From CAYRNY01 sp964425755 (lineage in GTDB: Bacteria > Chloroflexota > Anaerolineae > Aggregatilineales > Aggregatilineaceae), in assembly GCA_964425755.1 (NCBI GenBank), contig CAYRNY010000006.1, positions 124,001 through 188,000 on the forward strand: a DNA stretch of 64,000 bases, written 5' to 3'. The position numbers and the translations under genes were made by a program. Below, one piece after another: positions 35,644 through 43,451 of this stretch (position 1 is the stretch's first letter; every line of letters starts with the position of its first letter). A model generated the notes under the pieces. That model was not told the origin of the DNA, did no database searches, and saw nothing but the letters and a program-made list of their open reading frames with translations.

Positions 35644-36210
35644 TCAGAACCGCAGCTCGAGAAAATTCTGCAGTATGCGCCTGCCAAACTGCGTCAGGAT
35701 ACTTTCCGGGTGAAACTGCACCCCGACAACAGGATGCTCTTTGTGTCGCAGCGCCATCACCTCACCTGATTCGGTGAACGCGGTCACGGCCAGCGCGTCA
35801 GGCAGCGGCTCCTCGACGATCAGGCTGTGGTAACGCGTTGCCTCAAAGGGACTCGGTACGCCGGTGAAGAGCGGCGTCTGCTTGTGGTAGACCATGCTGG
35901 TCTTGCCATGCATCAGGCGCGACGCACGTATCACGCGCCCGCCATAAGCCTGCCCAATGCACTGCTGCCCCAGGCACACGCCGAGGATCGGCGTACTCGG
36001 CCCCAGGGCGCGGATCACGTCGAGCGAAATGCCGCCATCGTCCGGCGTGCCCGGGCCCGGCGAGATCACGATATGCGACGGGCGCAGCGTCTTGATCTCG
36101 TCCACCGTCGCGCGGTCGTTGCGGATCACGCGCAATTCGGCCCCTAGCTCACCCATCAATTGCACCAGGTTATACGTGAAGCTGTCGTAGTTATCGATGA
36201 CCAGGATCAT
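35644..36210 (-). CDS. trpG: anthranilate synthase component II (glutamine amidotransferase)
   Basis: A 188-residue class I glutamine amidotransferase that supplies ammonia to TrpE. It begins MILVIDNYDSFTYNL; the nucleophile is in GVCLGQQCIGQAYGG and the His-Glu pair in VQFHPES. The oxyanion motif SPGPGTP is present. Some such proteins also serve PabB (4-amino-4-deoxychorismate synthase); no pabB is nearby, but a dual role cannot be excluded. The ATG at 36210 has GAGAGGA upstream. It is 26 nt downstream of trpE in one transcript behind the T-box. Confidence 0.95.
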   Translation of the reverse strand: MILVIDNYDSFTYNLVQLMGELGAELRVIRNDRATVDEIKTLRPSHIVISPGPGTPDDGGISLDVIRALGPSTPILGVCLGQQCIGQAYGGRVIRASRLMHGKTSMVYHKQTPLFTGVPSPFEATRYHSLIVEEPLPDALAVTAFTESGEVMALRHKEHPVVGVQFHPESILTQFGRRILQNFLELRF

Positions 36211-36236
36211 GGTGGTTTTCCTCTCGTTGTGGCGTC

Positions 36237-37763
36237 TTAGATCAGCCCGGATTCAGCGTGATCAACCGCGACGGCGACCGCGCGTGCCTTGTTGACCGTC
36301 TCGTCGTATTCGCGCGCCGGGTCGCTGTCCGCGACGATCCCCGCGCCCGCCTGAAAGTACACCTGATCGCCGCGCATCATCATCGTGCGGATCGTGATGC
36401 AGGTATCCATCGAACCGTCAAAACTGAAGTAGCCCACCGCGCCGCCATATGGCCCGCGCCGCGCCCCTTCCAGCTCCTCGATGATCTCCATCGCGCGCAC
36501 TTTGGGCGCACCGCTGAGCGTCCCGGCGGGGAACGTCGCGCGCAGCAGGTCAAACGCGTTCAGCCCTGCACGCAGGCGGCCCTGAACCTGGCTGACGATG
36601 TGCATCACGTGCGAATACCGCTCGACGTACATCATGTGCGGCACGTGCACCGTACCGTAGTCACACACGCGCCCCAGGTCATTACGTCCCAGGTCCACCA
36701 GCATCACGTGTTCGGCACGCTCTTTCTCGTCCGCCAGCAGGTCATCGGCAAGCGCCTGGTCTTCCGCTTCCGTAGCGCCGCGCCGCCGCGTGCCCGCGAT
36801 CGGGCGCACGGACGCGATCCCGTCTTCCAGGCGCACCATCATCTCCGGCGACGCGCCGATCAGGTTCAGGTCGTCGCCAAAATGCAGGTAGAACATGTAC
36901 GGCGACGGGTTGAGCGCCCGCAGTGCGCGGTAAATCGTGAATGGCGGGGCCTTTGTGCGGCGCTTGAAGCGCTGCGATAACACGATCTGAAACGCATCCC
37001 CCGCCGCGATGTACTCCTTCGCGCGGCGCACCATTTGCTCAAACTGCGGGCGCGTGACGTTCGATTGCAGATCGGGCGACGGCGTGCCGGGCGGTGGCAC
37101 GGAATCGCGGTAGGGCAACGGGCGCGAGAGCGCAGACACGATCGCGTCAATGCGCTGCACCGCATCATCATAAGCCGCATCCGGATCGCCGGTGTTGTGC
37201 GCGTTCGCCAGCACGATCAGATGGTGCTTGGCGTGATCAAAGATCACCAGTGTGTCTGGCAGCATGAACGCGGCATCCGGCACGTCGAGATCGTCGGTGG
37301 CCGTGCCCGGCAGCCGTTCGAGGTAACGCGCGAAATCATAGCTGAGATAGCCGAGCGCTCCACCGATGAAACGCGGCAGCCCGTCCAGCCGCACCGGGCG
37401 CACACGCTCGAATTCGCGCTCGACGACGTGCAGCGGGTCTTCGCCAGGATCGAGCGCGCGTGTCGTGGTCATGCCGCCGCGTGTCAGGCGCACATTGCCA
37501 TCCTGCACCGTGAGCATCCCCTTCGGCTTGATGCCCAGAAACGAGTAGCGCCCGACCTGTTCGCCGCCTTCGACACTCTCCAACAGAAACGACGCACCGC
37601 CCATGTCGGACAGCTTGAGGTACACCGATACCGGCGTTTCGAGGTCCGCCAGCAGCGTACGATAGACCGGCACGAGATCGCCCTGTTCGAACAGGCGGCG
37701 CACGGTCGCGCGGTCGGGGGTGGTCTGGGTACGGGTCAGCAAAGCTTCCGGTGATATGGCCAT
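36237..37763 (-). CDS. trpE: anthranilate synthase component I
   Basis: A 508-residue chorismate-utilising enzyme making anthranilate, the first committed step of tryptophan synthesis. The Trp feedback motif LLES is at FLLESVEGGEQVGRYSF. Catalytic-core motifs are GASPEMMVRL, PIAGTRRRG, DLGRNDLGRV and AGAGIVADSDP. Start ATG at 37763, with AGGAGA upstream. Its transcript begins near 38194 with a T-box leader of about 430 nt. trpD, trpC, trpF, trpB and trpA are not here, so the rest of the pathway is elsewhere. The LLES box suggests Trp feedback inhibition on top of the RNA control. Confidence 0.96.
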   Translation of the reverse strand: MAISPEALLTRTQTTPDRATVRRLFEQGDLVPVYRTLLADLETPVSVYLKLSDMGGASFLLESVEGGEQVGRYSFLGIKPKGMLTVQDGNVRLTRGGMTTTRALDPGEDPLHVVEREFERVRPVRLDGLPRFIGGALGYLSYDFARYLERLPGTATDDLDVPDAAFMLPDTLVIFDHAKHHLIVLANAHNTGDPDAAYDDAVQRIDAIVSALSRPLPYRDSVPPPGTPSPDLQSNVTRPQFEQMVRRAKEYIAAGDAFQIVLSQRFKRRTKAPPFTIYRALRALNPSPYMFYLHFGDDLNLIGASPEMMVRLEDGIASVRPIAGTRRRGATEAEDQALADDLLADEKERAEHVMLVDLGRNDLGRVCDYGTVHVPHMMYVERYSHVMHIVSQVQGRLRAGLNAFDLLRATFPAGTLSGAPKVRAMEIIEELEGARRGPYGGAVGYFSFDGSMDTCITIRTMMMRGDQVYFQAGAGIVADSDPAREYDETVNKARAVAVAVDHAESGLI

Positions 37764-37804
37764 CGTATGCTGCTCTCCTGATAGCGTATTGGATCAACGG
37801 GCAA

Positions 37805-37846
37805 CAAAAAGACTCTCCCGGTCCATCAAGGACGAGGGGAGAGTCT
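37805..37846 (-). terminator. T-box terminator hairpin
   Basis: A 10-bp stem AGACTCTCCC/GGGAGAGTCT ending in TTTTTG on the minus strand. Its 5' side abuts the T-box sequence, the usual terminator/antiterminator arrangement. Confidence 0.85.
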
Positions 37847-37891
37847 CGCGGTGCCACCTTGGTTAAGCCGCCTGCCTGCACACCATCACCG

Positions 37892-37923
37892 AAAACAAAA
37901 ACCAGGGGTGATGCACCCTGGTT
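37892..37923 (-). terminator. second terminator-like hairpin inside the T-box leader
   Basis: On the minus strand AACCAGGGTG/CACCCCTGGTT forms a strong stem with a 3-nt loop, followed by TTTGTTTT. It may be T-box stem III, but the U-run would allow termination upstream of the main terminator. Confidence 0.5.
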
Positions 37924-38200
37924 CGTCAGGCAAGCCAGCTTCACTCACTTCGGGTACGGAATGCCGCTATATGCGCGGCTTTCGATACCCTACGCCCTGG
38001 TAACGGTGGCGTCTCCGACACGGGCTACTCACATCCATGCGTGCCATGCACACACGTGACGCTTTCGACCGGCAACTCCCTGGGCCATTCCACACCGGCG
38101 CATGTATCACCTTCGCAGCATCCCGGCGACTCTCTGCACACCGCCGCGGTGTGTACTCTTCCAGATCAACGCTGTTCGTGATATGTGGTTGATGTTTCAA

Positions 38201-38229
38201 AACGTAGCAGGGATCGCGGCAATTGTCAA
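38201..38229 (-). promoter_or_regulatory. trpEG promoter
   Basis: On the minus strand, a perfect TTGACA (38229-38224), 17-nt spacer and TACGTT (38206-38201). Predicted start is near 38194. Confidence 0.6.
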
Positions 38230-38237
38230 GCACTTGA

Positions 38238-38254
38238 ACGGCACGAGATGCCGT
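38238..38254. repeat. inverted repeat between the divergent trp and aro promoters
   Basis: ACGGCA/TGCCGT arms (6 bp, 5-nt loop) sitting behind both promoters. It could be an operator, but is short enough to be chance. Confidence 0.25.
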
Positions 38255-38321
38255 CCGGCCCGCCGTGTACAACCGGGTGTCACTGCCGCTTGTGTAGATT
38301 GCACGAAATTTATCGCGCTTA

Positions 38322-38351
38322 TTGACACGCGCTGTCATCCTGTGCTAGTCT
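38322..38351 (+). promoter_or_regulatory. aro operon promoter
   Basis: A perfect TTGACA (38322-38327), 18-nt spacer, TAGTCT (38346-38351). Start near 38358, giving a very short untranslated region before the leader peptide. Confidence 0.6.
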
Positions 38352-38380
38352 TAGCCATCAGAAGGAGCGAAGCAGACGTC

Positions 38381-38491
38381 ATGTCAGACCGTCATCAGAC
38401 CCCCATGCAAAACGCAAACGAACCCCGCGGCAACGGCTGGGGCTGGTTTGGGTTTTATTTTTATTTTTTTGGGGGCACTAGACGTGTCTGA
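38381..38491 (+). CDS. aro leader peptide (Trp/Phe/Tyr-rich attenuation peptide)
   Basis: A 36-residue ORF with AAGGAG 13 bases before the ATG (slightly long spacing), directly after the aro promoter. Residues 20-30 read W-G-W-F-G-F-Y-F-Y-F-F: two Trp, five Phe and two Tyr in eleven residues, covering all three end products. The rest is ordinary (MSDRHQTPMQNANEPRGNG... then GGTRRV). The stop codon at 38489-38491 lies inside the segment CTGAGCTT, which is complementary to the downstream terminator. A ribosome slowed at the aromatic codons would leave this segment free; one at the stop codon would cover it. The peptide itself is probably of no further use. The aro operon is next. Confidence 0.85.
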   Translation: MSDRHQTPMQNANEPRGNGWGWFGFYFYFFGGTRRV

Positions 38492-38495
38492 GCTT
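38488..38495 (+). promoter_or_regulatory. predicted antiterminator segment
   Basis: CTGAGCTT, overlapping the leader stop codon, can pair perfectly with AAGCTCAG at 38556-38563. That segment holds part of the terminator's inner 3' arm and the first base of its outer 3' arm. The two structures are mutually exclusive. Confidence 0.65.
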
Positions 38496-38540
38496 GACTG
38501 CTGCCGGTAGAAAGCCTACTCCGAACAAACTGACGGAACC

Positions 38541-38575
38541 AGGGCGCGAGCAGAAAAGCTCAGCGCCCTTTTTGT
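38541..38575 (+). terminator. aro operon attenuator terminator
   Basis: Stem AGGGCGC/GCGCCCT (38541-38547 with 38563-38569), extended by GAGC/GCTC with one bulged A, loop AGAAAA, followed by TTTTTGTTTGTTTG. It lies between the leader stop and aroH. Confidence 0.88.
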
Positions 38576-38642
38576 TTGTTTGTGATCTTTGATAGCGTGC
38601 CCGCCAGGGCAGGCACCACGCAACCGAAAGGGCTGAACAGTT

Positions 38643-39032
38643 ATGAGTTCACTTCCCACGCGCTGCCGGGGCGTACGCGGCGCGATCACGGTCGAAGCAA
38701 ACACCCGCGAGGCGATCCTGGACGCTGCGCGCGAGCTGCTGACCACGATCGTCGCTGCCAATGATATCGCCATCGACGACATCGGCAGCGTGATCTTCAC
38801 GACCACACCGGACCTGAACGCTGAATACCCCGCGCTGGCCGCGCGCCAGCTCGGATGGGCCGATATTGCCATGCTGTGCAGCCACGAACTGGACGTGCCG
38901 GGCAGCCTGCGCATGGTCCTGCGCGTGCTGGTGATGTGGAACACCACGCGTCAACCGCACGAAATCCAACACGTTTACATGCGCGGGGCAGCCCAACTGC
39001 GCCCTGACCGTACCTACACCGTACCCGCGTAA
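38643..39032 (+). CDS. aroH: chorismate mutase, AroH type
   Basis: A 129-residue monofunctional chorismate mutase that turns chorismate into prephenate for Phe and Tyr. Family motifs are CRGVRGAITVEANT, FTTTPDLNAEYPA and CSHELDVPGSL, with the Arg and Glu residues expected in the active site. The length matches the Bacillus subtilis AroH trimer. GAAAGGG lies before the ATG at 38643. It is the first gene of the operon after the attenuator and is 42 nt upstream of aroF. Prephenate dehydratase and dehydrogenase genes are not in the window. Confidence 0.95.
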   Translation: MSSLPTRCRGVRGAITVEANTREAILDAARELLTTIVAANDIAIDDIGSVIFTTTPDLNAEYPALAARQLGWADIAMLCSHELDVPGSLRMVLRVLVMWNTTRQPHEIQHVYMRGAAQLRPDRTYTVPA

Positions 39033-39074
39033 TGCGGCAGTCACACACAGGTCAGCCGACCGGGAGAACCTAGC

Positions 39075-40121
39075 ATGATCGTCGTAATGTCACTCAACGC
39101 CAGCACATCCGATATCTCGCAGGTCATCGCTCGCATCCGTGCGATGGGCTACGAAGTCCACGTTTCCGAAGGCAAGGAGCGCACGATCATCGGCGTGATC
39201 GGGCGGGGCCGCCCGCTGGACCGCGATCAACTCGCGCTGCTGCCCGGCGTCCAAAAGGTGATGCCCGTCACGCACCCCTACAAGATCGCCAGCCGCGAAT
39301 ACCATCCTGACGATACGCTCGTGCCGTTGAACGGCATCCAGGTCGGCAGCGAAGACCTGGCGATCATCGCGGGGCCGTGCTCGGTAGAAGGGCGCGAGCA
39401 CACGCTGGAGATCGCACATGCCGTGCGTGAAGCCGGCGCGACGGCGCTACGCGGCGGGGCCTTCAAACCGCGCACCTCGCCGTACAGCTTCCAGGGCCTC
39501 GGCGAGGAAGGGCTGCGTTACCTCGCCGAAGCGCGCGAAGCCACCGGCCTGCCGATCGTGACCGAGGTGATGGACCCGCAGCTCGTCCCGCTGGTCTGCG
39601 AATACGCCGACGTGCTGCAGATCGGTGCGCGCAATATGCAAAATTACGCGCTGCTGCACGCCGTTGGCGAGAGCCAGCACCCGGTACTGCTCAAGCGCGG
39701 CATGAGCAGCACGATCGAAGAGTTATTGATGGCAGCGGAATATATCTTGAGCCACGGCAACATGCGCGTCATGCTGTGCGAGCGCGGCATCCGCACGTTC
39801 GAAACGTACACCCGCAACACCTTCGACATCAACGCGATCCCGGTGCTGAAACACGCGTCTCACCTGCCGGTCATCGCCGACCCCAGCCACGCTGTCGGCA
39901 AATGGGAATATGTCGAGAGCATCGCGATGGCGGCGATCGCTGCCGGGGCTGACGGGCTGATCGTGGAAGTGCACCAGGAGCCGGAACAGGCGATGTCCGA
40001 CGGGCGGCAGTCGCTCAAACCGGAACGTTTCGCCGCGCTGGTCGGCAAACTCAAACAACTCGCGCCGGTGGTCAACCGCCGGCTGGTGACGCAGGGCGCG
40101 ACCGAACTGCCGGTTACCTGA
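39075..40121 (+). CDS. aroF: 3-deoxy-7-phosphoheptulonate synthase (DAHP synthase, type I-beta)
   Basis: A 348-residue enzyme condensing PEP and erythrose-4-phosphate, the first step of the shikimate pathway. Residues about 1-85 form a ferredoxin-like regulatory domain (RIRAMGYEVHVSEGKE), as in the Thermotoga-type I-beta enzymes inhibited by Phe and Tyr. The barrel has IAGPCSVEG, GGAFKPRTSPYSFQG, IGARNMQNYALL and ADPSHAVGKW. GGGAGA lies just before the ATG at 39075. It ends 2 nt before aroA. With the leader peptide, it gives two levels of control: enzyme feedback and attenuation. Confidence 0.96.
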   Translation: MIVVMSLNASTSDISQVIARIRAMGYEVHVSEGKERTIIGVIGRGRPLDRDQLALLPGVQKVMPVTHPYKIASREYHPDDTLVPLNGIQVGSEDLAIIAGPCSVEGREHTLEIAHAVREAGATALRGGAFKPRTSPYSFQGLGEEGLRYLAEAREATGLPIVTEVMDPQLVPLVCEYADVLQIGARNMQNYALLHAVGESQHPVLLKRGMSSTIEELLMAAEYILSHGNMRVMLCERGIRTFETYTRNTFDINAIPVLKHASHLPVIADPSHAVGKWEYVESIAMAAIAAGADGLIVEVHQEPEQAMSDGRQSLKPERFAALVGKLKQLAPVVNRRLVTQGATELPVT

Positions 40122-40123
40122 CC

Positions 40124-41449
40124 ATGACCGACCAGGGCCACCACACGCTGCGCGTACGCGGCAGCACCATCTCCGGCGACGGGCGCGACATCAGCGTGCC
40201 GGGCGACAAGTCACTCACCCACCGCGCGTTGATCCTGGGCACGCTGGCGGATGGCACAAGCCACGTTCGCGGCTGGCTCGCCGCAGGCGACACGCGCGCG
40301 ACTCTGGCTTGTGTGCAAGCGTTAGGCGTCGCCATCGAACACGAAACCGACACACTACACCTGCACGGTCGCGGGTTGTACGGCCTGGGCACCCCCACCA
40401 CAGCGCTGAACTGTGCCAACGCCGGTACGGCGATGCGTTTGTTGGCGGGCGCGCTGGCGGGCCAGCCGTTCGAGAGTGTGCTCGATGGCAGCGCCCAACT
40501 CCGCCGCCGCCCGATGACGCGCATCACCGCACCGCTGCGCCAGATGGGCGCGAACATCACCGCCGTGGACGGGCACGCGCCACTACACATCACGCCTGCC
40601 ACCCTGCACGGCATCACCTACGAAATGCCGGTCGCCAGCGCACAGGTCAAAAGCTGCATCCTGCTGGCAGGGCTGCACGCTGACACGCCCACCACCGTGA
40701 TCGAACCCGGCCCCGCACGCGACCACACCGAACGTCTGCTGCGCGCAATGGGTGCGGATGTGCGGATCGAAGGGCCACGCATCACGCTGACACCGGGGCG
40801 AGCACTGCGCCCGCTGGACCTGACGATCCCCGGCGACCTGTCCTCGGCAGCATTCGTGATCGCGGCGGCGCTGCTGGCAGGTGCCGGAGCGATCACACTC
40901 GCGGGGGTCGGGGTCAACCCGACGCGCACCGGGATTCTCGACATCTTCGCGGCGATGGGCGCGGACATCAGCCCGCACAATCCCCGCGAGGAAGACGGCG
41001 AGCCGGTCGCTGATCTGCGCGTCACGCGGTCCGGGCTGCACGGTATTACGATCGATGGCACTCGCGTGGTGCGCGCGATCGACGAATTCCCGGTCTTGAT
41101 GGTCGCCGCGACGCAGGCCGAAGGCGAAACACTCGTGCGCGACGCCGCCGAATTACGCGTCAAGGAAACCGACCGCATCGCAATCATGGCGGCGGAACTG
41201 CGAAAACTCGGCGCGGCGATCACCGAGCTACCGGACGGCTTCCGCATCACCGGGCCGCAGACGCTACGCGGTGCAACCGTGCAGGGTCACGATGACCACC
41301 GCGTCGCGATGGCACTGGCCGTCGCGGGACTGGTCGCCGACGGCGAGACGGTGATCGAGGATGCCACCTGCGTGCACGACTCGTTCCCCGGTTTTGTCGA
41401 AACCATGCAGGCGCTCAATGCGGATATCGCGTGGAGCAACCATGACTGA
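40124..41449 (+). CDS. aroA: 3-phosphoshikimate 1-carboxyvinyltransferase (EPSP synthase)
   Basis: A 441-residue EPSP synthase, which joins PEP to shikimate-3-phosphate. Visible motifs are SVPGDKSLTHRALIL, NCANAGTAMRLLAG, LRRRPMTRITAPLRQMGA and EFPVLMVAATQAEGE, with the conserved Lys and Arg residues. The position equal to E. coli Pro101 is Leu here (AMRLL rather than AMRPL), as in enzymes of the Gram-positive type. It starts 2 nt after aroF and overlaps aroE by 8 nt, so translation is tightly linked. Confidence 0.96.
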   Translation: MTDQGHHTLRVRGSTISGDGRDISVPGDKSLTHRALILGTLADGTSHVRGWLAAGDTRATLACVQALGVAIEHETDTLHLHGRGLYGLGTPTTALNCANAGTAMRLLAGALAGQPFESVLDGSAQLRRRPMTRITAPLRQMGANITAVDGHAPLHITPATLHGITYEMPVASAQVKSCILLAGLHADTPTTVIEPGPARDHTERLLRAMGADVRIEGPRITLTPGRALRPLDLTIPGDLSSAAFVIAAALLAGAGAITLAGVGVNPTRTGILDIFAAMGADISPHNPREEDGEPVADLRVTRSGLHGITIDGTRVVRAIDEFPVLMVAATQAEGETLVRDAAELRVKETDRIAIMAAELRKLGAAITELPDGFRITGPQTLRGATVQGHDDHRVAMALAVAGLVADGETVIEDATCVHDSFPGFVETMQALNADIAWSNHD

Positions 41450-42251
41450 GCGCGTCGGTCTGCTCGGCCACCCCGTAGCACACAGCATCTCTCCCGTGAT
41501 GCACAACGCGGCATTTGCCGCGCTGGGGCTGGATTGGCGATACGATCTGTTGCCCGTCCCGCCGGACAAGTTCACCGACGCGGTCACACGGTTGTTGGAG
41601 GCGGGATATCGCGGCTTTAACGTCACGATCCCGCACAAACAGGCCGCCTTTAACCTGCCGCAGATCACGACCGTCACCCCGGCGGCGCGGGCCATCGGTG
41701 CAGTGAACACGCTGATTGCCAACCCTGACGGCACGCTGATCGCCGACAACACCGACTGGCACGGATTCGCACGCGTGACGGCAACGACCGGCATCGTGCT
41801 GGAACAGACGCCGTGCCTCGTGCTGGGAACCGGCGGGAGCGCCAGGGCCGTGATTTACGCATTGAAGCAGGGAGGGGCCAGGTCGATCACCCAGGTAAGT
41901 CGCGATCCCGGCGGGCGTCCGGGCGTGATCGGCTACGCCGAACTTGCAAATCTGGCCCACGACGGGTATTACATCATCAACTGTACACCGGTCGGCATGC
42001 ACCCTCACGTCGATGAATCGCCCTGGCCGGACGCGATCCCGATCCCGCCGCTGTCCATCGTCCACGATCTGGTGTATAACCCCAACCCGACGCGTTTTGT
42101 GCGTGATGCGCGCGCCAAGCGGATTGAGGCGCTCAACGGCCTGGACATGCTGATCCAGCAAGGCGCGCTGGCTTTCGAACGGTGGACCGGGCAGGAAGCG
42201 CCGCTGGACGTCATGGCGGGCGCAGCAAGAACGGCGCTGCACCACAACTAG
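41442..42251 (+). CDS. aroE: shikimate dehydrogenase (NADP+)
   Basis: A 269-residue enzyme reducing 3-dehydroshikimate to shikimate. Motifs are LGHPVAHSISPVMHNAAFAA (substrate loop with the Ser pair), FNVTIPHKQA (catalytic Lys), GAVNTL, NTDWHGF (catalytic Asp), the NADP loop LGTGGSARAV and NCTPVGMHP. The ATG at 41442 overlaps the aroA stop as ATGACTGA; the frame is open further upstream but inside aroA and without family sequence. It is followed by aroC after 12 nt. Confidence 0.95.
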   Translation: MTERVGLLGHPVAHSISPVMHNAAFAALGLDWRYDLLPVPPDKFTDAVTRLLEAGYRGFNVTIPHKQAAFNLPQITTVTPAARAIGAVNTLIANPDGTLIADNTDWHGFARVTATTGIVLEQTPCLVLGTGGSARAVIYALKQGGARSITQVSRDPGGRPGVIGYAELANLAHDGYYIINCTPVGMHPHVDESPWPDAIPIPPLSIVHDLVYNPNPTRFVRDARAKRIEALNGLDMLIQQGALAFERWTGQEAPLDVMAGAARTALHHN

Positions 42252-42263
42252 GAGACACTAACC

Positions 42264-43451
42264 ATGCTGCGATTCTTAACTGCTGGTGAAAGTCACGGCC
42301 CGATGCTGACGGGCATTCTCGAAGGCATGCCCGCCGGACTACCGCTTGCACCGGACGACCTGAATCACGACCTGGCACGCCGCCAGAAGGGTTACGGCAG
42401 CGGTGGCCGGATGCAGATCGAGCGCGACCGCGCGCGCATCACGGGCGGCGTGATGAACGGCCAGACCACCGGCGCGCCGATCAGCATACTGATCACAAAC
42501 CGCGACTGGCACAACTGGGCCGAAAAAGACATCGCGCCGATGACCACGCCGCGCCCCGGCCACGCCGACCTGACCGGCGCGATCGCCTACGGCTACCGCG
42601 ATCTGCGCCTGGCGCTGGAACGGGCCAGCGCGCGCGAAACGGCGATGCGCGTCGCGGTGGGCGCGATCAGCAAGCGGCTGTTGGACGAATTCGGGATCAT
42701 GGTGGGCGGCTACGTGACCGAGATCGCGGGCGAAATGGCCCGTTTCACCGACGATCCACCGGATTACGCCGCACGCTTTGCCGCCGCCGAAGCGTCATCG
42801 GTGCGCTGCCCGGACCCGGACGCTTCGGCACGCATTGAGGCCGCGATCCGGCAGGCGAAGATCGACAAGGACACGCTCGGCGGCGTGATCGAAGTTGTGG
42901 CGCTCGGTGTACCGCCAGGACTCGGCTCGCACGTGCATTACGACCGGCGGCTTACTGGCCGCCTGGCCGCAGCGGTGTGCAGCGTGCAAAGTATCAAAGG
43001 CGTGGCGATCGGGTCGGCGTTCGAAAACACACGCAAACGCGGCACTCAGGTGCACGACGAGATTACGCGCGACGCCGACGGGACGCTGCGCCGCCGCACA
43101 AACCGCGCCGGCGGGCTGGAGGGTGGCATCACAACCGGCGAACCGCTGGTTGTGCGCGCCGCGATGAAGCCGATCAGCACCACGCTGACCCCGCTCGGCA
43201 CGGTCGACCTGGCTACCGGCGACGCGAGCCACACGCGCTACGAGCGCAGCGATTTCTGCGCCACGCCGCGCGCAGTCGTCGTGATCGAGGCCATGGTGGC
43301 GCTGGTGCTGGCCGACGCGTTGTTGCGCAAGTTGGGCGGCGACAGCCTGGACGAGATGCGCCCGCGCTTCGCCGTGCTGCGGCGCGGGCATATCGACGAT
43401 CTGCCGATGGATAACACACCCTGGCGCTTCGGCTTTCAGGAATGGGAATGA
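42264..43451 (+). CDS. aroC: chorismate synthase
   Basis: A 395-residue FMN-dependent enzyme making chorismate from EPSP, the last shared step. It starts MLRFLTAGESHGPMLTGILE, the typical N-terminus with the GESHG signature, followed by RRQKGYGSGGRM and the conserved RPGHADLTGAIAYG, ERASARETAMR and SDFCATPRAVVVIEAM. AroC needs reduced FMN; no flavin reductase is nearby. GGAGAC lies 12 nt before the ATG. Its stop overlaps the aroK start (ATGA). Confidence 0.97.
   Translation: MLRFLTAGESHGPMLTGILEGMPAGLPLAPDDLNHDLARRQKGYGSGGRMQIERDRARITGGVMNGQTTGAPISILITNRDWHNWAEKDIAPMTTPRPGHADLTGAIAYGYRDLRLALERASARETAMRVAVGAISKRLLDEFGIMVGGYVTEIAGEMARFTDDPPDYAARFAAAEASSVRCPDPDASARIEAAIRQAKIDKDTLGGVIEVVALGVPPGLGSHVHYDRRLTGRLAAAVCSVQSIKGVAIGSAFENTRKRGTQVHDEITRDADGTLRRRTNRAGGLEGGITTGEPLVVRAAMKPISTTLTPLGTVDLATGDASHTRYERSDFCATPRAVVVIEAMVALVLADALLRKLGGDSLDEMRPRFAVLRRGHIDDLPMDNTPWRFGFQEWE

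Larger units (their letters stand above)
37805..38175 (-). ncRNA. T-box riboswitch (Trp specifier) of trpEG
   Basis: On the minus strand the leader holds AGAGTA near 38156, an AGAGAG element, a GCTGCGAAGG apical segment, and then GGAATGGCCC, in which TGG (38087-38085) is the predicted Trp specifier codon. Near the 3' end is the conserved T-box sequence AAGGTGGCACCGCG (37860-37847), which binds the uncharged tRNA NCCA end. It runs straight into the terminator stem. Low charged tRNA-Trp should favour the antiterminator and trpE expression. The specifier is followed by C rather than the usual purine, so the exact specifier call has some doubt. Confidence 0.85.
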
